From contig NC_009767.1 in assembly GCF_000017805.1 (NCBI RefSeq), forward strand, positions 1,798,001 through 1,862,000: a stretch of 64,000 nt of DNA, written 5' to 3'. Below are positions 1-8,258 of the stretch, in pieces (within the stretch, counting starts at the first letter, position 1; each line of letters starts with the position of its first letter). The notes beneath the pieces were generated by a model. That model ran no database searches. It was not told where the DNA came from and saw only the letters and a list, made by a program, of their open reading frames with translations. A program made the position numbers and the translations under genes. The DNA is from Roseiflexus castenholzii DSM 13941. Lineage in GTDB: Bacteria; Chloroflexota; Chloroflexia; Chloroflexales; Roseiflexaceae.

Positions 1-891
1 CGCAAACTGTTGCAGAGCGATCCCGACTCCCGCGCGCTCTTTGCGTCCCGGCGGCGCCGGCAGCACGACCCACCCGCCATTGCGTGCTGCTTCGAGCGCA
101 TATGGGCGCTTCTTCATGTCAGGACCGGTATCGATCAGTACCACATCGTAATCCCGCTCCAGCACCTCACTCAGGCTGCCGACTGCCTGCATCAGCGCGC
201 GCCAGTCTGGCAGCGTAAAATCGGCAGCAAGCGCAGCCTCATCGGCACCGAGGAGAAAGTCGATGCCGCTGGGAGCGTGTCGCCAGATCAGGCGCGCGAC
301 ATTGGCCGGCGTAAACTGCGAGTGTCCGCGACCTTCCTGGCGCAGTGTCAGGAACGAGCCGAATCCTGCCGGGATGCGGAACTCCGGCACCAGCCCGGAG
401 TTCGACAGGTCGCCGTCAACAACGAGCACCCGCAGACCGCGGCGGCGCATCCCTTCTGCGAGCGACGCAACCACCAGACTCTTCCCGATGCCGCCTTTGG
501 CGCCGGCGACCGCAATCGTAACCTGACGCGCGGCAAGACGCCGGGCAACGCCGAGTTGCTGCGCGATCCAGGCAGCCAATGCGTCAGCGTCGCGCGCTGT
601 GGTGATCGCTAATCCCGCATCGGTAAAGTCGCCCGCATGCACCACGCCAATGCTCTGAAGCCCGATCAGCACCCGCACGCCGCGCGCCTGAGCAACGTGA
701 ATGGTTTCCCACAGATCGGCAATCGTGCCGCGTGTGTCTTCCAGGTATACCACTGGCGGGGGTTGATCACCGGCGACCAGACTGCGCACACGCGCCAGGT
801 TCGGCGCAGGGAAGGGAAGAAGACCGTTATAGCCGCCAAGCGCCTCGACCAACCCCGGCGTGTTTGTGACCAATAACAGTTCAGTTGCCAT
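1..891 (-). CDS. cpaE: CpaE/MinD-like pilus assembly ATPase (partial, 3' end beyond window)
   Basis: The gene starts at an ATG at 891 and stays open for 297 codons to the left edge, so the C-terminus is missing. Residues 1-115 form a receiver-like alpha/beta region. A deviant Walker A motif, AGAKGGIGKS, lies at residues 129-138, a switch region VVDGDLSNSG at about 157-166, and a Walker B-like VVLIDTGPD at about 250-258. This is the layout of CpaE/TadZ, which in Caulobacter-type Tad systems places the Flp pilus machine at the membrane. It lies just downstream of cpaF on the same strand, which supports the call. Family assignment is firm; a polar-localisation role is inferred from the family. 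Another MinD/ParA-like ATPase is the only realistic alternative. Confidence 0.88.
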   Translation of the reverse strand, partial: MATELLLVTNTPGLVEALGGYNGLLPFPAPNLARVRSLVAGDQPPPVVYLEDTRGTIADLWETIHVAQARGVRVLIGLQSIGVVHAGDFTDAGLAITTARDADALAAWIAQQLGVARRLAARQVTIAVAGAKGGIGKSLVVASLAEGMRRRGLRVLVVDGDLSNSGLVPEFRIPAGFGSFLTLRQEGRGHSQFTPANVARLIWRHAPSGIDFLLGADEAALAADFTLPDWRALMQAVGSLSEVLERDYDVVLIDTGPDMKKRPYALEAARNGGWVVLPAPPGRKERAGVGIALQQFA

Positions 892-921
892 GGGATGCTC
901 CTTGTGTTGGAAAATCGGGTT

Positions 922-2178
922 CTACAGCCGACCCTTGCCCCACGCGCCCTGGACGGGGTATTTCCGTTCGAGCCGGTTTGTGGCAGGATTGAAGGCGAAC
1001 AGGGTGTTGTGCGGCAGAGTTTCGCCTGCCTGACTGCCACTGGTGACGATCACCTCGATGATCTGCCCGACACGCCGGCGCCCGCCATAGGTTCCGATGT
1101 GGAGCGCAATCAACGGTGCGGCGCCACTCGTCATCAGTCCGCGCACGATCCCCGGTGATGCCAGTCCGTCGAGTGTGGCGAACCGCTCCAGGTTGCGCAG
1201 TGCAGTGAGCGCATCTGGCGCGTGGATCGTGCAGATGCCGGGATGCCCGGTCGCAGCGGCTTCGAGCATCGCCAGGGCTTCGGGACCGCGGACTTCCCCA
1301 AGGACGATCAGATCGGGGCGCTGGCGCAGCGTCAGTCGCACACAACCGGCAAAACTGCTCCGGCTGCGCAGAACTTCCACCGCCATTCCATAGGGCGGCA
1401 GCGGCAGTTCACGAGCGTCTTCGATGATGATGATGCGCTTCTCAGCAGCAATTGCCTGAAGCAGCGCTGCCGTGAGGGTTGTCTTACCGCTGCCCGCGCC
1501 GCCAGCGATCAGAAGCGTGACGCCGCGCCGAATGGCTTCGAGCAACAGTTCGGCGGCTTCACGGGGAAGGACGCCCGTCTCTTGTTGCACGAGATCATCG
1601 ATGGTTTGCCAACGCGCAGGGAGGACGCGCACAGCGACTGTAGCGCCGTCCGGGGTGTATGGTGGGCGGGTGATGGCAAAACGCAGCCGCTGGTCGGCTG
1701 TGCCGTAGAGCGCGTGAACGACTCGTCCATCGTCACTGCGCCAATCATCAGGATGATCGGCGGTGACAAATCCAGCCCGCAGCGCCAATTGGCGCTGCGT
1801 CCAGCGCAACCACTCGTCGCAGACGCGGATGCCAGTGTCGGTACGGTTCCCGTCCTCAACGACCACCATCGCGTGATCCGGTCCGTCGATAAACATGTCG
1901 GACACGCGCGATCCGGGGTGCAGCCAGGAGTCGAGCGGACCGTACCAGGCAATCGCCGACCATTCTGCAATGGCGTACCCGTTGCCAAGACCGGCGCGGC
2001 GCATTGTTTCGGCGATGGGTCGCTGCCAGTCGCGCAACCGACCGGTCTGCTGGCAGAAGCGCAGTTCGGCGAGGCGTTCTTCAGGAGTGGCAGGAGCGTC
2101 GGAAACGCCCTTTCGATGTTCTTCGAGAGACAACATCTCGTTTTCTTGTCCGTTTTTGGCGACAAAAAGCCCGTCCAT
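922..2178 (-). CDS. cpaF: CpaF/TadA-type pilus assembly ATPase
   Basis: 418 aa. This is a secretion ATPase of the type II/IV superfamily that powers Flp pilus assembly at the inner membrane. Walker A GGAGSGKT is at residues 226-233, an aspartate-box-like IIEDA at about 251-255, Walker B DLIVLGEVRG at 289-298 and a His box GHPGICTIHA at 311-320. These are the diagnostic motifs of CpaF/TadA, and the length is typical. A GGAG ribosome-binding site precedes the ATG at 2178. It sits between cpaB-like and cpaE-like genes on the same strand with short gaps, so it is probably co-transcribed with them. No key residue appears to be missing. Confidence 0.93.
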   Translation of the reverse strand: MDGLFVAKNGQENEMLSLEEHRKGVSDAPATPEERLAELRFCQQTGRLRDWQRPIAETMRRAGLGNGYAIAEWSAIAWYGPLDSWLHPGSRVSDMFIDGPDHAMVVVEDGNRTDTGIRVCDEWLRWTQRQLALRAGFVTADHPDDWRSDDGRVVHALYGTADQRLRFAITRPPYTPDGATVAVRVLPARWQTIDDLVQQETGVLPREAAELLLEAIRRGVTLLIAGGAGSGKTTLTAALLQAIAAEKRIIIIEDARELPLPPYGMAVEVLRSRSSFAGCVRLTLRQRPDLIVLGEVRGPEALAMLEAAATGHPGICTIHAPDALTALRNLERFATLDGLASPGIVRGLMTSGAAPLIALHIGTYGGRRRVGQIIEVIVTSGSQAGETLPHNTLFAFNPATNRLERKYPVQGAWGKGRL

Positions 2179-2231
2179 AGGAAGGTCTCCTTTACAGCGA
2201 CGGTATCTGCCAGTGATGGCTGGATCGCAGA

Positions 2232-3128
2232 TTATTCGTCGGAGCGGGATGAAATCGGCGCGCCGGGAAGAGGGGTGGTTACGCCGGGCGCAGGCGCGTT
2301 CGCGCCAGAGACGATCTGTGGCTCAATACGCAGCGTTTCGGTCACCGGGCGCGTCAGATCGGGCAGAATGACCTGCGCCGCGTCGAGGCGGTCCAGATAC
2401 TGCAACGGATCGCTGGTGGCGCCATAACGTTCCGCCCATAGCGCCACTTGCGCCGCCTGAAGCGCCCGCAACGCATGCGCTTGCGCGGGGGTCATCTCCA
2501 GATACGCAATCTCTCCTTCAATGTAGAGCACAGGGATGCCAGACATCCAGCGGCAGGCATATGCCCGCATTCCCTCCGGCGCCACCAGCGCGGTTGATGG
2601 GATTTCGAGCACTGTTCCCTGCGGGGCGTCGGCGCGCGCCCGGTCGCATAGCGAGGGATCATCGGCGATAAACCCGATATTCAATCGGTCGCGGTCGGTG
2701 ATCGGTCCCACGCCGGTCAGTGCGAAAGGCGCCGGCACCATATTGCGCTCGAGTTTGCGCCCGTTTGGATACACTGGCTCATCTGGCGGGTCTGGCGATA
2801 GCATGCCAGGGTTGAGCAGGTCGTTCGTTCCGATCTGGCGTGTCGCATATTGCCCGATCACGATATTTGGATCGGTGATGCCCGCCACCTGTATCGGACG
2901 GTGCAACGGCAATTCGATGATTGCGAGATCGTCGATGGTGATCTGCTGTCCGTAGGGAACGTCACGAGCAGCAATGATCACACGCTCGGTGCGGCGGCTT
3001 TCGATGTAACCATAGGCGGCTGCGGCCAGCGATGCCGCAATTCCGATGATGAACAGCAGCGCCGGAAGGACGTGCGACTTTTTCGGGGTGAGGGCGCTGC
3101 TCAATGGCGTTGAGAGACTTGAAGACAT
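2232..3128 (-). CDS. cpaB: CpaB/RcpC-like Flp pilus assembly protein (SAF domain)
   Basis: 298 aa. An N-terminal membrane anchor at about residues 20-42 is followed by a SAF-like stretch, with VIIAARDVPYGQQITIDDL at about 50-69, which is the classic CpaB start of the domain. The rest is a periplasmic/extracytoplasmic region with proline-rich segments. CpaB/RcpC proteins help build or gate the Flp pilus channel. GGAG lies 6 nt before the ATG. The gene is directly upstream of cpaF. Sequence similarity outside the SAF motif is weak to my eye, so the call rests on the motif, the anchor and the locus. Confidence 0.8.
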   Translation of the reverse strand: MSSSLSTPLSSALTPKKSHVLPALLFIIGIAASLAAAAYGYIESRRTERVIIAARDVPYGQQITIDDLAIIELPLHRPIQVAGITDPNIVIGQYATRQIGTNDLLNPGMLSPDPPDEPVYPNGRKLERNMVPAPFALTGVGPITDRDRLNIGFIADDPSLCDRARADAPQGTVLEIPSTALVAPEGMRAYACRWMSGIPVLYIEGEIAYLEMTPAQAHALRALQAAQVALWAERYGATSDPLQYLDRLDAAQVILPDLTRPVTETLRIEPQIVSGANAPAPGVTTPLPGAPISSRSDE

Positions 3129-3163
3129 GCGTTTCTCCGTTTCTGAACTGACACGATGATGAC

Positions 3164-3688
3164 CTATCGATCCAGGCGATCAAGAGTGGCTGCGGCTGTA
3201 ATGAGCGGTTGGTATGGCACATATCCCAGCAGACCGAAACCGGTCATCGTTGGGCGCACTTCGGCGCACACTGCCGGCTGATCGAATGTTATGGTTTGCT
3301 CATTGCTGAACCGGCACGAACCGCCCTGCGGCAGGACGCGCCAGGTCACTCGCTGCGCGAGCGTCTCCGAGTCCTCGGCAAGCCCCAGCACTGTGCCGAT
3401 ATTGTTCACGAATGCGCGTTTTGCTGTTTGCACAGCGCGTTCCTCATCGATACGCTGACTGTTGCGCGCCAGGCATTCATAATCGAACAACTGCACCGCC
3501 GAGCGCGTCGCCTGTTGGAGGGCATCTTCCATATGCGCCACCTCAAGCTGCCGCTCGCTAAACTCGATCACGGTGAAGACGAATGGTGTGAGGAACGCCA
3601 GCACCAGCGCGATGAACACCAGCGATTGCCCTCGTTCTGCGCGACGAGATAGAAGCCTGTTTTGCGGTCTGTTGCACTGTTGTTCCAT
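3164..3688 (-). CDS. TadG/TadE-like pseudopilin-related protein
   Basis: 174 aa. After a short basic N-terminus (ending RRAERGQ) comes SLVFIALVLAFLTPFVFTVIEF, a single hydrophobic helix at about residues 20-42. The RGQ-S/A-hydrophobic pattern is the hallmark of TadE/TadG proteins, minor pseudopilin-like components processed and used in Flp pilus biogenesis. A Gly-rich purine ribosome-binding site (GGGGGAAG) precedes the ATG at 3688. The remainder is a small extracytoplasmic domain with four cysteines. It lies between a second TadE-like gene and cpaB on the same strand. Distinguishing TadE, TadF and TadG is not possible from sequence alone. Confidence 0.75.
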   Translation of the reverse strand: MEQQCNRPQNRLLSRRAERGQSLVFIALVLAFLTPFVFTVIEFSERQLEVAHMEDALQQATRSAVQLFDYECLARNSQRIDEERAVQTAKRAFVNNIGTVLGLAEDSETLAQRVTWRVLPQGGSCRFSNEQTITFDQPAVCAEVRPTMTGFGLLGYVPYQPLITAAATLDRLDR

Positions 3689-3706
3689 GACTTCCCCCTG
3701 ATGCCA

Positions 3707-4186
3707 TCAGTCTTGCGTGTCCTGTTCCGCTGCGCGCGTGGCGCTACGATGGACCCGAATATCGGTCAATCCGGGAATTGGCGTCCAGACGTCCGCCTGA
3801 TAGCGGATTGTGACAGTAATGTCGCTATAGCGGCGGCACGGATGTGTTGAACAATGCGCCCTGATTGTTGCGTGCTGCGGCTCGACGAACACGCTCCCGG
3901 CAAAGGCTATGCGCGCTGCGTCCGCCACCGGTCCCGGCGCAGTCGCCAATGGATAATCGCGGTCATACGCCAATCCGCCGGTCGAGCCACGCAGCGCTGC
4001 CTGATGTGCTGCCACTCGCACTGCCTGGTTCACGGTATAGTGCGCGCCAATCGCCTGAAGTGCCGCAACTCCGCCGAAAATGATGACTAGCAGCACGGTG
4101 AGCACGAGCGCCATCTCGATGAGCGCCTGTCCCCGGCGGGGTTCGCGCACATGCCTGTGGGCGACGATGTATGCGTGTTTGACCAT
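3707..4186 (-). CDS. TadE-like pilus protein
   Basis: 159 aa when started at the ATG at 4186, which has a strong GGGAGGA site 4 nt upstream; a longer frame to 4369 has a low-complexity, Arg/Ser-rich N-terminus and no such site, so I reject it. The protein opens with a basic segment RRGQ followed by ALIEMALVLTVLLVIIFGGVAAL, the TadE/TadG signature helix (residues about 19-42). Such proteins are anchored in the membrane and take part in Flp pilus assembly. It is the first of the pilus-machine genes after the large secreted protein and is followed within 20 nt by another TadE/G-like gene. Confidence 0.78.
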   Translation of the reverse strand: MVKHAYIVAHRHVREPRRGQALIEMALVLTVLLVIIFGGVAALQAIGAHYTVNQAVRVAAHQAALRGSTGGLAYDRDYPLATAPGPVADAARIAFAGSVFVEPQHATIRAHCSTHPCRRYSDITVTIRYQADVWTPIPGLTDIRVHRSATRAAEQDTQD

Positions 4187-4420
4187 ATCATCCTCCCGGA
4201 GGGACGCTTCTTGTGTGCCGATGTCCCTTCGCTGTCTGGACCTGTTGTGACCGGCGATGGCGCTGTGGGCGTTCCTGCCCTTCCTGACTTCCTGTGACCG
4301 TTTGGTATCGGTTGTGGCGTTGTGCCGGGAAGTCGCGCCCTTTCCACCTGCAACGTTCATGCCTTCCACTCTCCGGTCTTACCCCGTATCACACGGCGTG
4401 CTCAGCGCTCTTTTGTCGTC

Positions 4421-7400
4421 TCACCGCACATCACGCGGCACGACCAGCGTCACCCGATAGGTCGCGTCCTGCACGAACGTCGCCCGGTCGAGCACGCTGT
4501 CGCCGCGCCCGTCGCCGTCCAGGTCATACGCCCCCGTCTCCACCAACTCCACCAACACCGCATACTGAATGCGCAGGTCGGTCACCCCGCCGTCCGGCAG
4601 CGGCCAGAGGCCGTAGGTCGCCTCCGCCAGACTCGACGGCGCGAACGCCGACCAGTACAGGCGTCCCTGTCCGCGCATCGTCGTCGCACCCGGCGTCTCG
4701 CTATAGTAGCGATAGACGCACCCGCGCATGCGGCTCAGGTCGGCATGCTCCGTCTCCGCCGCTTGCGGCTGCTCGCGCGCCCGACACCCGCTTCCGCTCG
4801 TCAGGTTCAGTCCGCCCGACCCGGTGAAACTCCACGCCACAATCCGCTGCCGCGCGTAGTACACCGGCGGCGCCGGCAGCGGCGGCTCGCGCAGCAGAAT
4901 CTCTGGCGTAAAGAAGAGCGTTTCGCCGCTCGGCCACGTGAAGTTCGCCGTCTCCGTGCGGTACACTCCTTGGCGCCGGTCGAACTCGGAGTGAATGCGC
5001 AGCCGATGCTCCCCGCCTGGTCGCGGCATCACCAGCAGCGCCGTCGCCGCTTCCGCCTGGTTGTCGAGCGGATTGGCGTCCTGGCTCGTGGAAATGACCG
5101 CGCGGTGCAGCAGCATCGCCGGCAGCGCCGCCGCCTCATCCTCGCGGAACGCGCGCAATTGCGCGGTTATCCGCCCCGACGCGCCCGCCGACAGCGTCTC
5201 GAACGTCCACATGAGCGTCCCGTCGCCGGCGCGCGACGACTCGGCGCGTGAGAGCGAGACCAGATGCGCGCCCCACGGCGGGCGGTACGTCAGCGTGACG
5301 TTGCGCGCCTCGCGGTCCGAGTCGTTGAAGTAGTCGATCGTGACGCTCAGCGAGTCGCCCGGACGCGCCAGGCGCGTCGCCGTGATCCGCACCCCGACGT
5401 TCGTGCGCACCAGCCGGGTCGTCGCTTCTGCGCGGTTGTTGGCGGCATTGACGTCATTCGTCGCCGTCGCCGTCGCCACGTTGGTCAGCGTGTCCGGCGC
5501 ATCTGCGTTAATGTTGACATTAATCTGAATGTCGCGCGCTTCCCCGGCGGGAACAGCGCCGAGATTCCAACGCAGCGTTCGTCCGCTGACCTCGCTCGGC
5601 GGCGGGTCCGCCGACACGAACGTCACTCCTTCCGGCAGCGCGTCTTCGATCACGACGTTCTGCGCCGCCTCCGAGCCGATATTGCGCGCGGTCAGCGCAT
5701 ACCCCATGCCCTGCTCGCGCACCGCCTCTTCTGGCGCGCTCTTGCTCAGCGCGATGTCGGCGTCGCCTCCGGTCGTGAAGACCAGCATCGACCCTGTGTA
5801 GTACTCTTCGTCGCAGATGGGCGCGACGGACACGGCGAACGCGCGATAGACGCGATTGGGCTGCGGCACAAAGTAGAAATTAATGTCCGACAGCCCCTCG
5901 TACGGCGGCGGCCAGAGCCAGAGCGCGGAGTGATTTTCATACGTCGACCCGCCCTGCGCCCCAAGATACGGCCAAGGAGCCGGCCGCACGCTGTCCCTCC
6001 CCGCATAGGTGAACACTCTGCCGGCCAAGACGTTGATATAGTGCTGGGCGTCTTGCTTGCGATACGCCTGAAGATTCCATTCACGATCGTCGTCCAGGAA
6101 CCCGGCGTTGACGCCGAGCACGTCCGACGGAACGGGGCTGCGGGTGTTCGGATAATACCCGGCATAGCCAAACCACCTCGTCTGGGTGCGCATCCGCTGT
6201 GGCGGCCATTGCGCCACAAACGGATCTGGCGCATCATCCAGCACCAGCCAGGCGAGCAGGACGTCGTCGCCGCCTTCTGGACGCATGTTGGGACCCAAGT
6301 CTTGCAGGGCATAGATGAGCCTGCGTTTCCGGGTGAGCGGGTTGTCGGAGTATGCGTTCGATCCAATCAGCTTTCCTGGCGGGGAAAAAGCCGTGTCCAG
6401 GGGGTCGAACCGCACCATCACGCGATGTCCCGCCCTCACGCGCTGCCAGAGACTCGCGTCCGGCATCTGTCGGATGACTTGGGTGTAGATGTTGGAGACA
6501 TACCCCAGATATTGCCCTTGGTTCCCGTAGGCCCTTTCCTGGCGAAGGACGCCGTTCCATGGTTCTCCCCATTTGTAAATTCCGGTCACAGGGTGCGTGG
6601 GACTTGAATCTTCCGGCGTGTGCCTCCGATAGCTGTCGAACGGCATATACTCGTCATTCGGCGTGGGGTCATAGTACGCCGCGAGATTACCGGCGCCGAC
6701 CCAGGCGTTCGGCAACTTTTGGTATTCCGGAGCGGGCGGAGGTTCCGTGTACCGTCGGTTGTCCTCAAACAACATGATCGGCGGCGCGTGCTGCGGATTC
6801 GGAATGCACTGCCCCGGCGTCTCCGTCGGCGTCTCCGGCGGCGGCGTCTCCGTCGGCGGCGGCGGCGTCGGCGTCGTCCCCGTTCCTGTTCCCGGCGGGG
6901 ATGTCGGAACCCCGCCGCCCGGCAACGTCGGCGTTTGCGGCGACCAGCCGGCAGGAGGCTCACAGGAGTCGTTATGCCAGAAGGCGCGGTGCTCACCCAT
7001 CGGACCCCGCCAGATCGTGCGAGACTGGAGCACCCGATATGGAGTTCCGTCCTCACGGTACAGCGTCACAGTCCTCGACTCGTCCCTTGAAGCAAAACGG
7101 GCGCCATAATGCCATATTCCGCGCGGCCATCGCAGGAAGACGCCGTCAACGGTGCATTGATCGCGCGAGACCACGACCGGTGCGTCACCCGGTTCCGCCG
7201 GTCCGCATCCGAGCGATTCACACGCACCGCGCGGCTGCCTCCTGGAAACCAACTCATACAAATCTTCTGGACTGCCAGCGATATATGACGAGCAATCCGT
7301 TCGTCTGCCGTTTTGCCTGCATCCGCCGCCGATCGAGTCGGCTTTGGTCCATCCTTGTTGTTGCGGTGATCGCGTACTCCATCCAGATTCAACTGGCCAA

Positions 7401-7537
7401 GGCGGATCCCATGTTTGCGCTTCGGTTCCTTGCGGCATGACGATCAACGGCGCAAGGATCAGCGGAACGAGCAGCAGCGCGATGAGATGCGCACGGCGGC
7501 GCTTGTGCTCGGGTGAAGGCGTATGTGATGATGGCAT
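4421..7537 (-). CDS. Large secreted surface protein with DUF11 repeats
   Basis: 1038 aa from the ATG at 7537 (AAGGAG ribosome-binding site 7 nt upstream; a frame start at 7570 lacks one). A basic N-terminus and hydrophobic core at about residues 17-35 form a signal peptide. A Pro/Thr-rich linker lies at about 211-246. Two DUF11-type beta-sandwich modules occur at about 590-705 and 710-830, the first with the familiar alternation of ALPEGVTFVSA and a later ATATNDVNAANNRA. The function is unknown; DUF11 domains are common in cell-surface adhesion-type proteins. Because it is encoded upstream of the TadE-like genes on the same strand, it may be displayed with, or secreted through, the pilus system; that is inference. 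Confidence 0.8.
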   Translation of the reverse strand: MPSSHTPSPEHKRRRAHLIALLLVPLILAPLIVMPQGTEAQTWDPPWPVESGWSTRSPQQQGWTKADSIGGGCRQNGRRTDCSSYIAGSPEDLYELVSRRQPRGACESLGCGPAEPGDAPVVVSRDQCTVDGVFLRWPRGIWHYGARFASRDESRTVTLYREDGTPYRVLQSRTIWRGPMGEHRAFWHNDSCEPPAGWSPQTPTLPGGGVPTSPPGTGTGTTPTPPPPTETPPPETPTETPGQCIPNPQHAPPIMLFEDNRRYTEPPPAPEYQKLPNAWVGAGNLAAYYDPTPNDEYMPFDSYRRHTPEDSSPTHPVTGIYKWGEPWNGVLRQERAYGNQGQYLGYVSNIYTQVIRQMPDASLWQRVRAGHRVMVRFDPLDTAFSPPGKLIGSNAYSDNPLTRKRRLIYALQDLGPNMRPEGGDDVLLAWLVLDDAPDPFVAQWPPQRMRTQTRWFGYAGYYPNTRSPVPSDVLGVNAGFLDDDREWNLQAYRKQDAQHYINVLAGRVFTYAGRDSVRPAPWPYLGAQGGSTYENHSALWLWPPPYEGLSDINFYFVPQPNRVYRAFAVSVAPICDEEYYTGSMLVFTTGGDADIALSKSAPEEAVREQGMGYALTARNIGSEAAQNVVIEDALPEGVTFVSADPPPSEVSGRTLRWNLGAVPAGEARDIQINVNINADAPDTLTNVATATATNDVNAANNRAEATTRLVRTNVGVRITATRLARPGDSLSVTIDYFNDSDREARNVTLTYRPPWGAHLVSLSRAESSRAGDGTLMWTFETLSAGASGRITAQLRAFREDEAAALPAMLLHRAVISTSQDANPLDNQAEAATALLVMPRPGGEHRLRIHSEFDRRQGVYRTETANFTWPSGETLFFTPEILLREPPLPAPPVYYARQRIVAWSFTGSGGLNLTSGSGCRAREQPQAAETEHADLSRMRGCVYRYYSETPGATTMRGQGRLYWSAFAPSSLAEATYGLWPLPDGGVTDLRIQYAVLVELVETGAYDLDGDGRGDSVLDRATFVQDATYRVTLVVPRDVR

Positions 7538-7570
7538 AGCGCGCTCCTTGGGTGCGCTCAACGAGCGCAA

Positions 7571-8200
7571 TCAACGTCCGACGACGACCAAGGTCATAAA
7601 CGGATAGTCGCCTTCGTAAGGAAAGACGGCGACGCCGACCGACGTGATATCCTGAAGATCGCCGAATTGGGCGCGCATGTCCTCTCCACCGAAAAGGCAT
7701 GCGTCGGACGACGACTGCGTGGGGCGCTCGACAGGCACCATTTGGATGAAGCGAAGGTTGTTCTTTTCCAACAATGCATAGTTCCCTTGATTGCCGCTGC
7801 GCACGGCGGCGCGCCAGGCTTCGACGGCGAGGGCGTCGAGCGCCGGGTCGCGCGTCAAGGGGCGTCCGACGGCGCACTGCACGGCGGCGAACGCCGCGTC
7901 GTGATAGCGCGCATCGGGCATGCGCGCCTCGATGAAGTTGGCGGGAGCGTCCGGCGGGGGGGCGCCATCGGCGCGATACGCTTCGACCGGCACGGCGGCG
8001 GGGCGCGCGATCGGCGGCTGTCCGCCGACGAACGGGGCGGGCGTCGCGGCGACGACCGGCGCGTTCGGGTCGCCGAGGGGCGACCCGCTCGTCGCCTGCG
8101 GACGAAGCAGCCACGCCGCCGCTATCGCCGCGATGGCGGCGGGGATGACCACGAAGGTCAGCAAGGTCAGGCGATTGCGTTGCAGGATGAGACGAACCAT
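7571..8200 (-). CDS. Membrane-anchored CAP-like protein, shorter paralogue
   Basis: 209 aa from the ATG at 8200, which has GGAGG just upstream; the longer frame to 8512 is low-complexity and overlaps the neighbouring gene. A single N-terminal membrane helix (about residues 10-32) is followed by a Pro/Ala-rich spacer. The C-terminal half resembles a CAP (SCP/PR-1) fold in outline: an opening FIEARMPDARYHDAAF helix and a closing VGVAVFPYEG...LVVVGR strand, matching the GVVFYRW...VVVTGRRP ending of the neighbouring double-CAP protein. The canonical CAP His/Glu residues are not evident, so activity is doubtful. It probably arose from the adjacent gene; this is inferred from shared architecture and not proven. 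Confidence 0.6.
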   Translation of the reverse strand: MVRLILQRNRLTLLTFVVIPAAIAAIAAAWLLRPQATSGSPLGDPNAPVVAATPAPFVGGQPPIARPAAVPVEAYRADGAPPPDAPANFIEARMPDARYHDAAFAAVQCAVGRPLTRDPALDALAVEAWRAAVRSGNQGNYALLEKNNLRFIQMVPVERPTQSSSDACLFGGEDMRAQFGDLQDITSVGVAVFPYEGDYPFMTLVVVGR

Positions 8201-8219
8201 GCATCCTCCGTTTGTACGA

Positions 8220-8247
8220 GGGGGGCGCGCCGCACGGCGCACCCCCG
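8220..8247 (-). terminator. GC-rich hairpin between the two CAP-like genes
   Basis: A run of G at 8220-8225 pairs with a run of C at 8242-8246, with GCGCC/GGCGC inside, giving a very stable stem and a small loop. It lies in the 58-nt gap between the double-CAP gene and the shorter CAP-like gene. There is no T-run on the minus strand, so it may be an mRNA-stabilising or attenuating hairpin instead of a true terminator. Confidence 0.35.
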
Positions 8248-8258
8248 CCGAATAACGA

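Noticed and set aside
1222..2427. Long plus-strand frame over the cpaF gene
   Set aside because: It is antisense to a gene with clear Walker motifs and has a composition typical of a shadow frame.
4322..6607. Long plus-strand frames antisense to the DUF11 protein
   Set aside because: Arg/His/Pro-rich shadows of a GC-rich secreted protein; no motif or ribosome-binding site.
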